A stretch of DNA of 64,000 nucleotides from the NCBI GenBank assembly GCA_964430105.1, contig CAYSEF010000002.1, positions 18,476 to 82,475 on the forward strand, given 5' to 3'. The DNA comes from UMGS1696 sp964430105. GTDB lineage: Bacteria; Bacillota; Clostridia; Oscillospirales; CAG-272. Each line of letters begins with the position of its first letter. The stretch's first letter is position 1. This document shows positions 55,198 to 63,644 of the stretch, piece after piece. A model generated the notes under the pieces. The model saw nothing but the letters and a program-made list of their open reading frames with translations. It ran no database searches and was not told the origin of the DNA. Both the position numbers and the translations under genes were made by a program.

Positions 55198-55983
55198 ATG
55201 AAGAAGAAAATTTTATTCGCACTTGTTCTCAGCGCCTCAATGCTTTTCTCAGTGAACGTGTCTGCGCTGGGCATATTTGACGATCCCAAACCCGAAGTTG
55301 TTGAAGAAATCGCCGAAGAAGTAGTAGTAAAGGAAATCGAACCTCTTGAGCTTGACGGAATGACACGCATTGTCGTTACCACATCCGATTCCACTATTGC
55401 AGGCTCCTCTGAAAAGGTTGCAACAGAAAATTTCTTTGATGGCAAATCCTCAACAGGATGCACTATCATTTTTGAAGATAGCGAAGCTGTAGAAGAAGAC
55501 GGTGAGCTTGCTGATTGCGAAGTTTCCGCTCCCAAAACCTTCTCTATCTACACTGCAACTCGTGTTCCTGAAGCTGTAGAATCTATCGCTGCTCTGTTTG
55601 ACGGCGAAAAGGGTACAGTTCTCGCTATCAACGTATATGCAACAAACGATTCTCTTCTTCTCGACTGGAAACAGCTCACTCTTGAGAATCCGCTTTACAC
55701 AGATGGCAATTACGATATCATCAACATTGCCAATTATCCCCAGAAGTACAGCTTCTATCGCATTGACATCACTGTAGAAGAAGGTACATACTTCACTCTT
55801 TCCGAGCTTCTTCTCTACAAAGATGCATCTGACGACTCATACTATTATTACGCTCATGTTGAAGAACTTGAACCGGGCGAAACTCCCGAGCTTATCGAAG
55901 TAAAGAAGCCCAGAACTACAGTATTCAGCAATTTCATCAATAAAGTTCTTCGTCCTGCAACATCTTCAAGCTGTCCTAAATAA
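55198..55983 (+). CDS. secreted protein with discoidin-like beta domain
   Basis: The ATG at 55198 follows AAAGGAA and starts a Sec signal peptide (KKKILFALVLSASMLFSVNVSA, cleaved near SALG), giving 261 residues. An acidic Glu/Val-rich linker (about 32-55) is followed by a beta-rich domain (about 55-225) resembling a discoidin/F5-8C-type fold, where FSIYTATRVPEAVESIAALF and FYRIDITVEEGTYFTLSELL are typical strand patterns. No sortase motif or anchor is present, and the tail ends in Ser/Cys/Pro. Carbohydrate or surface binding is likely, but the ligand is unknown. A terminator follows. Confidence 0.65.
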   Translation: MKKKILFALVLSASMLFSVNVSALGIFDDPKPEVVEEIAEEVVVKEIEPLELDGMTRIVVTTSDSTIAGSSEKVATENFFDGKSSTGCTIIFEDSEAVEEDGELADCEVSAPKTFSIYTATRVPEAVESIAALFDGEKGTVLAINVYATNDSLLLDWKQLTLENPLYTDGNYDIINIANYPQKYSFYRIDITVEEGTYFTLSELLLYKDASDDSYYYYAHVEELEPGETPELIEVKKPRTTVFSNFINKVLRPATSSSCPK

Positions 55984-56010
55984 TTTTGCCATTTCCCCTC
56001 CTTTCCTTTC

Positions 56011-56049
56011 GCTGCCCGATCATTTTCAGTGGTCGAGCAGCGTTTTTTT
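56011..56049 (+). terminator. intrinsic terminator after the secreted protein gene
   Basis: GCTGCCCGATCA pairs with TGGTCGAGCAGC, followed by seven T (56043-56049). Confidence 0.88.
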
Positions 56050-56061
56050 ATTCTAAACAAG

Positions 56062-56114
56062 AAAAAAAGCGTGTCGCAAATTACATTTTTCCATGTAACG
56101 CAACACGCTTTTTA
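56062..56114 (-). terminator. terminator of the nusA-infB operon
   Basis: On the minus strand AGCGTGTTGCGTTACAT pairs with ATGTAATTTGCGACACGCT, followed by TTTTTT. A/T tracts on both sides make it work in both directions. Confidence 0.88.
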
Positions 56115-56138
56115 TATTTATATCATTTGCACCAAGAA

Positions 56139-59078
56139 TTATCTTGCTACTTCTTCCATAATGAATGCTTCGAGAATATCGCCTACCTGAATATCCATGC
56201 ACTTTTCAAGTCCGATACCACATTCGTAACCGGTCGCAACTTCACGAACGTCATCCTTAAATCTACGCAGTGAAGAAATCTTGTCTTCCATGATAACAAT
56301 ACCGTCACGAACGATTCTAAGCTGGGAGTTTCTTGTAACCTTACCATCCTGTACATACGAACCTGCGATAATACCAACATTCGGTACACGGATAGTCTGA
56401 CGAACTTCGATATGTCCCTGAAGAACTTCCTTGTAAGTCGGAGCAAGCATACCCTTCATAGCAGCAGTGATTTCTTCAATGCACTCGTAAATAATACGGT
56501 ATGTGCGGATATCTACGTTCTGTCTTTCAGCAGAATCAAGAGCACCCTTATCAGGACGTACATTGAAGCCTACGATGATTGCATTTGAAGCTGCCGCAAA
56601 CATAACGTCGGATTCAGTGATACCGCCAACTGCCGAGTGAATAACACGAACCTTAACTTCTTCGTTAGTAAGCTTTTCAAGAGACTGCTTTACAGCTTCC
56701 GCAGAGCCACCAACGTCCGCTTTTACGATGATATTGAGTTCCTTTACACCTGCTGCGATCTGGCTGAACAAATCGTCAAGGCTGACCTTTGCGTTGAGCT
56801 TGAACATTTCTTCCTTAGCCTTAGACTTTCTCTGTTCAGCAAGCTCACGCGCCATTCTTTCGTCTGCAACAGCATTAAATTCGTCACCTGCAACAGGAAC
56901 TTCAGAAAGACCGATGATTTCAACCGGAACAGAAGGACCTGCTTCTTTGAGAGTACGACCCTTATCATTAGTCATTGCACGAACACGACCTACAGCAGTA
57001 CCTGCGATAACGATGTCACCGGCTTTAAGAGTACCATCCTGAACAAGAACTGTTGCAACAGGGCCACGACCCTTATCAAGCTTAGCTTCGATAACAACGC
57101 CCTTTGCTCTCTTATTCGGATTTGCCTTAAATTCCTTTACATCTGCGATAAGAAGAACGTCTTCGAGAAGGTCGCTGATACCCATACCGGTCTTTGCGGA
57201 TACGGGAACGCACATAACGTCACCGCCCCATTCTTCCGGAATAAGCTCGTATTTTGTAAGCTCAGTCTTAACTGTGTCTGCGTTCGATTCGGGTTTATCC
57301 ATCTTATTGATAGCAACGATAATGTCAACTCCGGCTGCCTTAGCATGGTTGATAGCTTCAACAGTCTGAGGCATGATACCGTCATCACCTGCAACAACAA
57401 GGATAGCGATATCTGTACACTGTGCACCACGCGCTCTCATAGCTGTAAACGCTTCGTGACCGGGTGTGTCGAGGAAGGTGATCTTTCTGTCATCGACTGA
57501 AACGCTGTACGCACCGATATGCTGAGTGATACCGCCCGCTTCACCGCTTGTTACGCTTGTATGACGGATAGCATCGAGGATAGATGTCTTACCGTGGTCA
57601 ACGTGACCCATTACACAAACGACGGGAGCTCTGATTTCGAGGTTTTCTTCTGTATCGGGTTCTTCATTAAAGAGCTTTTCTTCGATGGTAACAGTAACTT
57701 CCTTAGTAACCTGAGCACCCATTTCGTCAGCGATAAGGTAAGCTGTATCGTAATCGATTACCTGGTTAACAGTTGCCATAACGCCCATGAGCATAAGACG
57801 CTTTACACATTCAGCAGCAGTAACCTTAAGTCTTGAAGCAAGCTCGCCTACAGTGATTTCATCAGGGATAGATACCTTGAGAGGCTGTTTCTTTACTTCC
57901 TTCTGCGCCTTCTGCATTTTGTCCATTGCGAAGCGTTCTTTATCGTTCTTTCTGCCGGTACCACGATTTTCACCACGCTGATTCTGCTTCTTAAGCTTCT
58001 GCTTATTGGACTGCTTTTCGTCCATTTCGGGAGTGAACGAATCGAGCTTTTCATCATACTTGGAAAGGTCAACATTAGATACAGTTCTTGTATCAACGAC
58101 TCTTGTTACGCCGGTACGCTTACGTTCAACGCCCTGTTCGATTTTCGGCTTTGGCTGTGGCTGGATAGGAGCACGATCGCTGGTAGATGAATCCTTGCCA
58201 CCGGGATTATTGTCACGACGGTTATTCTGTCTGAAATTCTGACCGTCACGCTGAGAGTTCTGTCTGTTATCTCCGAAGCGATTCTGACCGTCTCTCTGCT
58301 GACCATTACCGAAACGGTTCTGACCATCTCTTGCTGCTCCGTCTCTCTGCTGGTTGTTTCTGTTATCAAAGCGACCATTCTGCTGAGAGTTATTTCTCTG
58401 ACCGCCATCACGATTCTGACCGTTATAATTCGGACGATCGCCATTCTGTGTGCGATTATTGTTTCTGTTATCAGCTGTACGGTTATCGTTGCGATTGTTA
58501 TCACGGCGCTGATTCTGATAATCACGCTGTTGATTTGTATTGTTATTCTGTCCGTTTCCGTTACTCTGCATACGCTGTTCCTGTGTCTTCTCCGTCATTT
58601 TTTGAGATTCTGCTTCTGCTTTAGCTTTTGCTTCTGCTTCTGCTTTAGCCTTTGCTTCTGCCTCTGCTTTAGCCTTTGCTTCTGCCTCTGCNNNNNNNNN
58701 NNNNNNNNNNNNNNNNNNNNNNNNNNNNNNNNNNNNNNNNNNNNNNNNNNNNNNNNNNNNNNNNNNNNNNNNNNNNNNNNNNNNNNNNNNNTCTGCTTCT
58801 GCCTCTGCCTTGGCTTCTTCTTTTGTTGCACGCACCTGTGGAGAGTCCGGCAAAGTGATATTTGTTTTACCGTTCAAATAGCCGTCGATATCTTTGATGT
58901 GAGCACCGTGCGTCATGCTCTCGAAAAGAAGGTTTGCTTCATCTGCCTCGAGTGTTGTTGAATTGCTCTTGACAGTGATCCCAAGCTCCTCAAGTTTTCC
59001 CTGTAATTCCTTCGGCTTCACACCGAGATCCTTTGCGAGCTGACTTATTCGAAACATAGGGTTCGATTTTGTTGCCAT
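56139..59078 (-). CDS. infB: translation initiation factor IF-2 (contains assembly gap)
   Basis: The GTPase places initiator tRNA on the 30S subunit. The frame starts at 59078, where ATG overlaps the stop of the preceding gene by one base. Visible are the N-terminal IF2N domain (about 5-55, FRISQLAKDLGVKPKELQGKL), a long Ala/Glu/Lys-rich repeat with a 100-N gap, an Asn/Gln/Arg-rich disordered region (RDGQNRF repeats), a second IF2N domain, and the GTPase with GHVDHGKTS, DTPGHE and NKMD. Domains II-IV follow. The real length is unknown because the gap falls inside the repeat. Confidence 0.93.
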   Translation of the reverse strand: MATKSNPMFRISQLAKDLGVKPKELQGKLEELGITVKSNSTTLEADEANLLFESMTHGAHIKDIDGYLNGKTNITLPDSPQVRATKEEAKAEAEAXXXXXXXXXXXXXXXXXXXXXXXXXXXXXXXXXXAEAEAKAKAEAEAKAKAEAEAKAKAEAESQKMTEKTQEQRMQSNGNGQNNNTNQQRDYQNQRRDNNRNDNRTADNRNNNRTQNGDRPNYNGQNRDGGQRNNSQQNGRFDNRNNQQRDGAARDGQNRFGNGQQRDGQNRFGDNRQNSQRDGQNFRQNNRRDNNPGGKDSSTSDRAPIQPQPKPKIEQGVERKRTGVTRVVDTRTVSNVDLSKYDEKLDSFTPEMDEKQSNKQKLKKQNQRGENRGTGRKNDKERFAMDKMQKAQKEVKKQPLKVSIPDEITVGELASRLKVTAAECVKRLMLMGVMATVNQVIDYDTAYLIADEMGAQVTKEVTVTIEEKLFNEEPDTEENLEIRAPVVCVMGHVDHGKTSILDAIRHTSVTSGEAGGITQHIGAYSVSVDDRKITFLDTPGHEAFTAMRARGAQCTDIAILVVAGDDGIMPQTVEAINHAKAAGVDIIVAINKMDKPESNADTVKTELTKYELIPEEWGGDVMCVPVSAKTGMGISDLLEDVLLIADVKEFKANPNKRAKGVVIEAKLDKGRGPVATVLVQDGTLKAGDIVIAGTAVGRVRAMTNDKGRTLKEAGPSVPVEIIGLSEVPVAGDEFNAVADERMARELAEQRKSKAKEEMFKLNAKVSLDDLFSQIAAGVKELNIIVKADVGGSAEAVKQSLEKLTNEEVKVRVIHSAVGGITESDVMFAAASNAIIVGFNVRPDKGALDSAERQNVDIRTYRIIYECIEEITAAMKGMLAPTYKEVLQGHIEVRQTIRVPNVGIIAGSYVQDGKVTRNSQLRIVRDGIVIMEDKISSLRRFKDDVREVATGYECGIGLEKCMDIQVGDILEAFIMEEVAR
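58692..58791. other. assembly gap of 100 N
   Basis: Exactly 100 N, a common placeholder for a scaffold gap of unknown size, inside the Ala/Glu/Lys repeat of infB. The flanking sequence is a tandem low-complexity repeat that short-read assemblers often fail to resolve. Confidence 0.98.
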
Positions 59079-59437
59079 TAACAATCATCCTTTCTATCAT
59101 CGCAGCATTCTTTTTCCATGGGGTTTCCCTGTGTTGCAGGAACAGCAAATGACTTTGCCAAACTCTGCCAAGGACCCCGCCCTGTAAAAGCGGCTGCGCT
59201 GCATAAAGCTCTCTTTCCGAGTAGGCACGCAATCGCCTCACTATCATATTCGCCTATAATATATTTTACATTATAATATTTGCACTTATCTGTGATCTGT
59301 TTTTTTGTTCTATCGGAAGCATCGTGTGCGATGAGAACAAATTTAGCCTTACCGCCACGAACCGCACCTATTACAGAATCAACTCCCGTAATAACACCGC
59401 CCGCAGCCATACACAGACCGATATATCTTTCTGTCAT
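59078..59437 (-). CDS. YlxQ-like L7Ae/L30e-family RNA-binding protein
   Basis: 119 residues. The first 80 match the L7Ae/L30e/Gadd45 fold (MAAGGVITGVDSVIGAVRGG, then KFVLIAHDASDRTKKQI), as in YlxQ of Bacillus, encoded between ylxR and infB. Its role is RNA or ribosome binding; not well defined. A tail of about 20 residues (PMEKECCDDRKDDC) is longer than in B. subtilis YlxQ and carries three Cys. The stop codon overlaps infB's start (TAATG). Confidence 0.8.
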   Translation of the reverse strand: MTERYIGLCMAAGGVITGVDSVIGAVRGGKAKFVLIAHDASDRTKKQITDKCKYYNVKYIIGEYDSEAIACLLGKRALCSAAAFTGRGPWQSLAKSFAVPATQGNPMEKECCDDRKDDC

Positions 59438-59501
59438 ACACGCACCTCCGAAATTTAATGATCAGCTCGTCAGTTTCGGTCAGAGTTTTATCAGCTGATA
59501 T

Positions 59502-59813
59502 TTACTCCGCCTGACTTTCCGCAAATTTTATCTCTTTTTCCAACTCATTGTAAATTTCTTCCGTTATTTCGCAGTTGAGCTGGCGGTGGAGAACCCCGGA
59601 TTTTCTTGCTTTCTTGAAGCACGCCTCTTTTTTGCAGAGATATGCACCTCTACCCGATTTTTTTCCACCGAAATCGATAGATATTTCACCCTCGGGAGAG
59701 CGTACTACTCTCAGCAGATCACGCTTTTCAAATGTTCCCTGACATCCGACACAGCGTCTCTCCGGCACCTTCTTCTTCGGCATATCCTGTGTTTTTTTCT
59801 TTGTCGTTGCCAT
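59502..59813 (-). CDS. ylxR: YlxR-family protein (RNase P modulator RnpM type)
   Basis: 103 residues. The family core is visible in PERRCVGCQGTFEKRDLLRV and GRGAYLCKKEACFKKARK, with basic residues for RNA binding. YlxR is the third gene of the conserved rimP-nusA-ylxR-ylxQ-infB set and is reported to modulate RNase P (RnpM). It lies 39 bases after nusA. The assignment is firm from context and core motif. Confidence 0.9.
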   Translation of the reverse strand: MATTKKKTQDMPKKKVPERRCVGCQGTFEKRDLLRVVRSPEGEISIDFGGKKSGRGAYLCKKEACFKKARKSGVLHRQLNCEITEEIYNELEKEIKFAESQAE

Positions 59814-59851
59814 ATTTTCTCCTTGCCCCGAGCGATATTCGGAAGAACGAT

Positions 59852-60883
59852 TTACAGCTTAATTCCCTTGATATCGATCTTGCAGCCGGTAAGCTTTGCA
59901 GCAAGTCGAACGTTCTGACCTTCCTTACCGATGGCAAGTGAAAGCTGATCGCCGGATACCTGTACAGCAGCACTGCGTTCACCGTCGAACTCAACATTGA
60001 GTGCTTCTGCCGGAGAAAGTGCGGCTGCGATATATTCTTCGGGCTTTTCCGAGTACTGGATTATATCGATTTTTTCGCCACGGAGTTCGTCAACGATAGA
60101 GTTGATTCTCATACCGCGATTACCGATACACGCACCTACAGCATCTACCTCAGGATCACGGGAATAAACGGAAATCTTTGATCTTGAGCCTGCTTCACGA
60201 GCAATTCCCTTTACGATTACAGTTCCGTCTGCGATTTCGGGAATATCAACCTCAAACATACGCTTGATCATACCGGGAGCAGTTCTTGAAAGAGTAACCA
60301 TCGGGCCTGCTTCAGCATCACGATTTACTTCTGTAACGAATACACGAATTCTATCGCCAACGTAAAGCTGTTCACCGGGAATCTGCTCAGCCTTAGGAAG
60401 GATAACATCACTTGTACCTGTATCTACCCAAACATCGCCTGTGCTGTCGTCACGCTTAGTAACTATCGCAGAAATTACTTCTTCACGCTTCTTTTCGTAT
60501 TCACGAGCCATATTGTTCTTTTCGGCCTCACGAATACCCTGTACGATTACCTGCTTTGCTGTCTGAGCGGAAATTCTTCCGAAATTCTTAGTCTTTATTT
60601 CTTCTTCAACAACGGTTCCAAGCTCATATCTACGGCTTATCAGTCGTGCATCGAGCAGTGAAATTTCTTCTTTGGGATCGGTTACTTCTTCAACAACAGT
60701 GCGGCGCTTGTATACGCGAACATCTCTCTTTTCTTTATTAATGTCAACACGCACCGAGGATGTGCCGTATTCCTTCTTGAAAGCGGATACCAGTGCGGCT
60801 TCCACTTTTTCAAGCATATAATCGACGGGAATTCCCTTAGTCTTCTCAAGCAGCTCAAGCGCTTCAAAAAGCTCTGCGTTCAT
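59852..60883 (-). CDS. nusA: transcription termination/antitermination factor NusA
   Basis: 343 residues. NusA binds RNA polymerase and nascent RNA. The N-terminal domain (about 1-125), S1 domain (about 135-200) and the two KH domains (about 210-343; the GxxG-type GNRGMRI and GKEGQNV) are all present. Low-GC Gram-positive NusA lacks the C-terminal acidic repeats, and that is the case here. The start ATG has a weak context; the N-terminal sequence MNAELFEALELLEKTKGIP is conventional for NusA. Confidence 0.95.
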   Translation of the reverse strand: MNAELFEALELLEKTKGIPVDYMLEKVEAALVSAFKKEYGTSSVRVDINKEKRDVRVYKRRTVVEEVTDPKEEISLLDARLISRRYELGTVVEEEIKTKNFGRISAQTAKQVIVQGIREAEKNNMAREYEKKREEVISAIVTKRDDSTGDVWVDTGTSDVILPKAEQIPGEQLYVGDRIRVFVTEVNRDAEAGPMVTLSRTAPGMIKRMFEVDIPEIADGTVIVKGIAREAGSRSKISVYSRDPEVDAVGACIGNRGMRINSIVDELRGEKIDIIQYSEKPEEYIAAALSPAEALNVEFDGERSAAVQVSGDQLSLAIGKEGQNVRLAAKLTGCKIDIKGIKL

Positions 60884-61024
60884 GTTGTTTTTCCAATGCC
60901 TTTCTATGGATTTATTAAATCTATTATCTGTATTTTATGCGCACTTGAAACATAGTACCGTTTCGCATACGCTTTGGAGCTTGATCTGTGCAAAGTCGAA
61001 AACGACTCACATTCACTCCTTCTG

Positions 61025-61495
61025 TCACCAATCAAATACTGTTTCGCACTTAGCTACGCTCTTTTTAGCAAATCTGCGTTCTTCGCCGTTTACTGTCACT
61101 ACGATATCATCGCCATCAAGTCCGACAAGCGTTGCTCGCATGGTTTTAGAGCCATCAACAGGTGTGTAGAATTTCATTTCAACATCCCAGCCTGCCATCC
61201 ATGCAAAATGCTCAGGTCTTGTAAGAGTGCGTTCAACTCCGGGAGAGGATATTTGAAGCATATACGCTTCTTCGATCGGGTCAGCCTCATCGAGAAGGGG
61301 ATCTATAGCACGGTGCATTTTTTCGCAGTCCTCAATATTTATACCGCGTTCGTCCTCAGTGTCGATAGTGATACGAAGATACATATCCGCACCCTCACGA
61401 ACATATTCGACATCCCAAATGAGATAACCGAATTCAGCCGCAAGAGGCTCTGCTATTTCGCGTACAGTCTCTGCAATATTCTTTTTCTGTTTCAT
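61025..61495 (-). CDS. rimP: ribosome maturation factor RimP
   Basis: 156 residues. RimP helps 30S subunit maturation. The stretch YLRITIDTEDERGINIEDCE with the downstream LQISSPGVERTLTRPEHFA is diagnostic. It is the first gene of the rimP-nusA-ylxR-ylxQ-infB unit and has a leader hairpin and promoter upstream. The gap to nusA is 141 bases and has no other gene. Confidence 0.95.
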   Translation of the reverse strand: MKQKKNIAETVREIAEPLAAEFGYLIWDVEYVREGADMYLRITIDTEDERGINIEDCEKMHRAIDPLLDEADPIEEAYMLQISSPGVERTLTRPEHFAWMAGWDVEMKFYTPVDGSKTMRATLVGLDGDDIVVTVNGEERRFAKKSVAKCETVFDW

Positions 61496-61537
61496 ATAAT
61501 TCAGCCTTTTCCTTGCTTCTTCCTGTAATCAAGCAAA

Positions 61538-61564
61538 GAGAGTGGACTGTTTTTGCCCACTCTC
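61538..61564 (-). ncRNA. rimP leader hairpin
   Basis: On the minus strand GAGAGTGG...CCACTCTC form an 8-bp stem directly before rimP, without a full T-run after it. Similar GAGTGGG/CCCACTC hairpins precede rimP in many Firmicutes; the regulatory role is not established. Confidence 0.55.
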
Positions 61565-61588
61565 CATACTTCATATCTTCTTGTTTAT

Positions 61589-61617
61589 ATTATACCACAA
61601 TGCCACAGTTTTTGCAA
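61589..61617 (-). promoter_or_regulatory. sigma-A promoter of the rimP-infB operon
   Basis: On the minus strand TTGCAA (61612-61617) and TATAAT (61589-61594) have a 17-base spacer, followed by the leader hairpin. Confidence 0.78.
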
Positions 61618-61748
61618 TAGCAATCGTCTGTATTATATCACAATTTTTCTTTTACACCACACGATTGTCTTGTGATTTTTACACCATGTCAGCTACACCG
61701 GGCCGTGCGATGTTCAAAAAATCTGCATTATTTCGTTCGCAAACCGCA

Positions 61749-62411
61749 TTATTCGACGGGTATGTTCAATATTGTGGCAATTTCTGTCAATGTGTGTGCG
61801 ATAAACTCCATTTTCGATACCTTTTCCGTATCAGAACCATCAGGTAGCTTCTCAGGAAAATTCACGAGTGCACCTGCTATACCGGCGTTATGTCCCGATT
61901 CACCGTCTATCTCACGATCACCTATCATAACGCAATCAGCACGACGCAGATTATTACGTTCTATAAGCGAATTAAGTGCATCCGGTGCAGGCTTTGAAGG
62001 AAATCCCTCCTCTGCCATTACCATATCCGTAAAATATTTAGAATAATCGTAAATATCGAGGAAATACTTTGCCGTTGCACCACGATGTGTGTAGAGGAAA
62101 TTACGTCCGCCTGCATCTACCACAGCTTTAAGCACCTTTTCGCAATCGTCAAACGGAACGACAGCAGGCTTTATCTCTTTTTCACCGGTATAATGTACTA
62201 TTTCAAAAAATCTATCATACGCTTCATCGGACATACCCGCAACTCTTTTAGCTTCATAAAATGACACAAGCAGATACGACATGATCTCATCCTTGGTGTG
62301 ACCGACCTGTAGTCCTTCCTCACCCATGACCTGCCAGAACACCTCACAGGTATGTGGATACGAATCGAACAACGTGCCGTCGAAATCCCAGATGTACTCC
62401 TTATATCTCAT
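61749..62411 (-). CDS. HAD-family hydrolase (phosphoglycolate-phosphatase-like)
   Basis: The start at 62411 (GGAGG nine bases upstream) gives 220 residues. The N-terminal DFDGTL (9-14) gives the two catalytic aspartates, followed by a helical cap domain and the distal motif VMIGDREIDGESGHNAG. It acts on a small phosphorylated substrate; the identity is unknown. It lies 22 bases after the cysteine desulfurase gene and is likely co-transcribed with it. Confidence 0.88.
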   Translation of the reverse strand: MRYKEYIWDFDGTLFDSYPHTCEVFWQVMGEEGLQVGHTKDEIMSYLLVSFYEAKRVAGMSDEAYDRFFEIVHYTGEKEIKPAVVPFDDCEKVLKAVVDAGGRNFLYTHRGATAKYFLDIYDYSKYFTDMVMAEEGFPSKPAPDALNSLIERNNLRRADCVMIGDREIDGESGHNAGIAGALVNFPEKLPDGSDTEKVSKMEFIAHTLTEIATILNIPVE

Positions 62412-62433
62412 GTATTTCCTCCGAATTATATGT

Positions 62434-63633
62434 TCATTTTTTTCTTTGTAAAACAGCAATACCCTCTCGCAGACCGTTTACAAGCGCATCTATATCTTCT
62501 TCGGTATTTGTATAGTCAAGAGAAATACGCAATGTTGAATCCGCATCCTCTGCTGTCACGCCGAAAGCCTCAAGTGCCGCACTTTTCTTCTTGGCATGAG
62601 CCGAACAAGCCGAGCCTGCCGAAACATATATTCCTTTGCCGGACAAAAAATTCAGCATAGTTTCGCTTCTTATACCGGGAAGCACTATCGAGCAAATATT
62701 GGGCAAAAATTCCGCATTTGGCGCACCTAAATTTTGATTCTGCTTCACATCCAGCTCAGCCAATGCTTTGTCAAGTTTTGCTCTGAGCAGTGCTGTTTTT
62801 TCTCTGTTGTCTGCAAGATTCATGCGACCGATTTCAGCAGCTGCCGCAAGCGAAGCTATCGAGCAAAGATTTTCGGTACCGCTTCTGAAGCCCTGCTCCT
62901 GTCCGCCACCAGGCATTACGGGAACGAGATGTCTGCGCTTCAATACATTTTCCGACACAAACAACGCAGCCGCACCACGAATAGCGTGTATTTTATGCGC
63001 ACTAACGGTCATTGTATCAACACCGAGCGTATACGGTGTAAATTTCAGCTTCATATAACCCTGCACTGCATCGCAATGGACAACAGCATCGGGATAGTAT
63101 TTCTTTACAAGCGAACCCGCCGATTTTACATCATATATCGCACCGGTTTCGTTATTGACGAGCATAAAGCCGGCAAAAATTACAGGCGATTTAGCACTGC
63201 TTTTGCGTTCCTTAAGCTCATTTTCAAGCCACTGAAGATCCAGCACACCACCGAGAGTAGGAACTCTCAGCACATCGTAGCCCTGAGCTTCAAGTCTTTG
63301 TGCGGGATTTTCGATAGACGGATGCTCACCTGCTGAAATAACGACAGCACCGGGAGCATTCGTGTCACGTTTTTTTGAATATGCACAGCCGAGCATCGCA
63401 ATATTATTAGATTCCGTTCCGCATGATGTAAAAAGTACAATATCCTTTGTAACTCTCTGCATACCAAACGATTTTGCGACCTTCGAGCGTGAATCTCTAA
63501 GCAAAGTCGCAGCCTGTTGACCGAGCTGATGCACAGACGAAGGATTTCCCCAAACGAGAGCAGCTTCACCGAAAGCCTTCACAGCTTCATCTGATGGTTT
63601 AGTAGTTGCAGACTGATCAAAATAATGTTCCAT
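62434..63633 (-). CDS. cysteine desulfurase (NifS/IscS family)
   Basis: The 399-residue PLP enzyme takes sulfur from cysteine for Fe-S clusters or tRNA thiolation. The PLP lysine is in SAHKIHAIRG and the active-site cysteine lies in SAGSACSAH, both in expected positions; the start MEHYFDQSATTKPS is family-typical. The loop around the active cysteine is short, as in group II (NifS-like) proteins, but this is only a pattern call. No iscU or thiI gene is adjacent in the window, so its sulfur acceptor is unknown. Confidence 0.92.
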   Translation of the reverse strand: MEHYFDQSATTKPSDEAVKAFGEAALVWGNPSSVHQLGQQAATLLRDSRSKVAKSFGMQRVTKDIVLFTSCGTESNNIAMLGCAYSKKRDTNAPGAVVISAGEHPSIENPAQRLEAQGYDVLRVPTLGGVLDLQWLENELKERKSSAKSPVIFAGFMLVNNETGAIYDVKSAGSLVKKYYPDAVVHCDAVQGYMKLKFTPYTLGVDTMTVSAHKIHAIRGAAALFVSENVLKRRHLVPVMPGGGQEQGFRSGTENLCSIASLAAAAEIGRMNLADNREKTALLRAKLDKALAELDVKQNQNLGAPNAEFLPNICSIVLPGIRSETMLNFLSGKGIYVSAGSACSAHAKKKSAALEAFGVTAEDADSTLRISLDYTNTEEDIDALVNGLREGIAVLQRKK

Positions 63634-63644
63634 AATATTCCAAA

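Noticed and set aside
56637..57500. 287-codon plus-strand ORF opposite infB
   Set aside because: Antisense shadow of the strongly conserved IF-2 GTPase domain; the translation is Cys/Phe-rich and has no family pattern.
58595..58850. Repeat-rich tract considered as a CRISPR array
   Set aside because: The repeat is an in-frame Ala/Glu/Lys coding tract of infB without unique spacers, and the gap hides its number.
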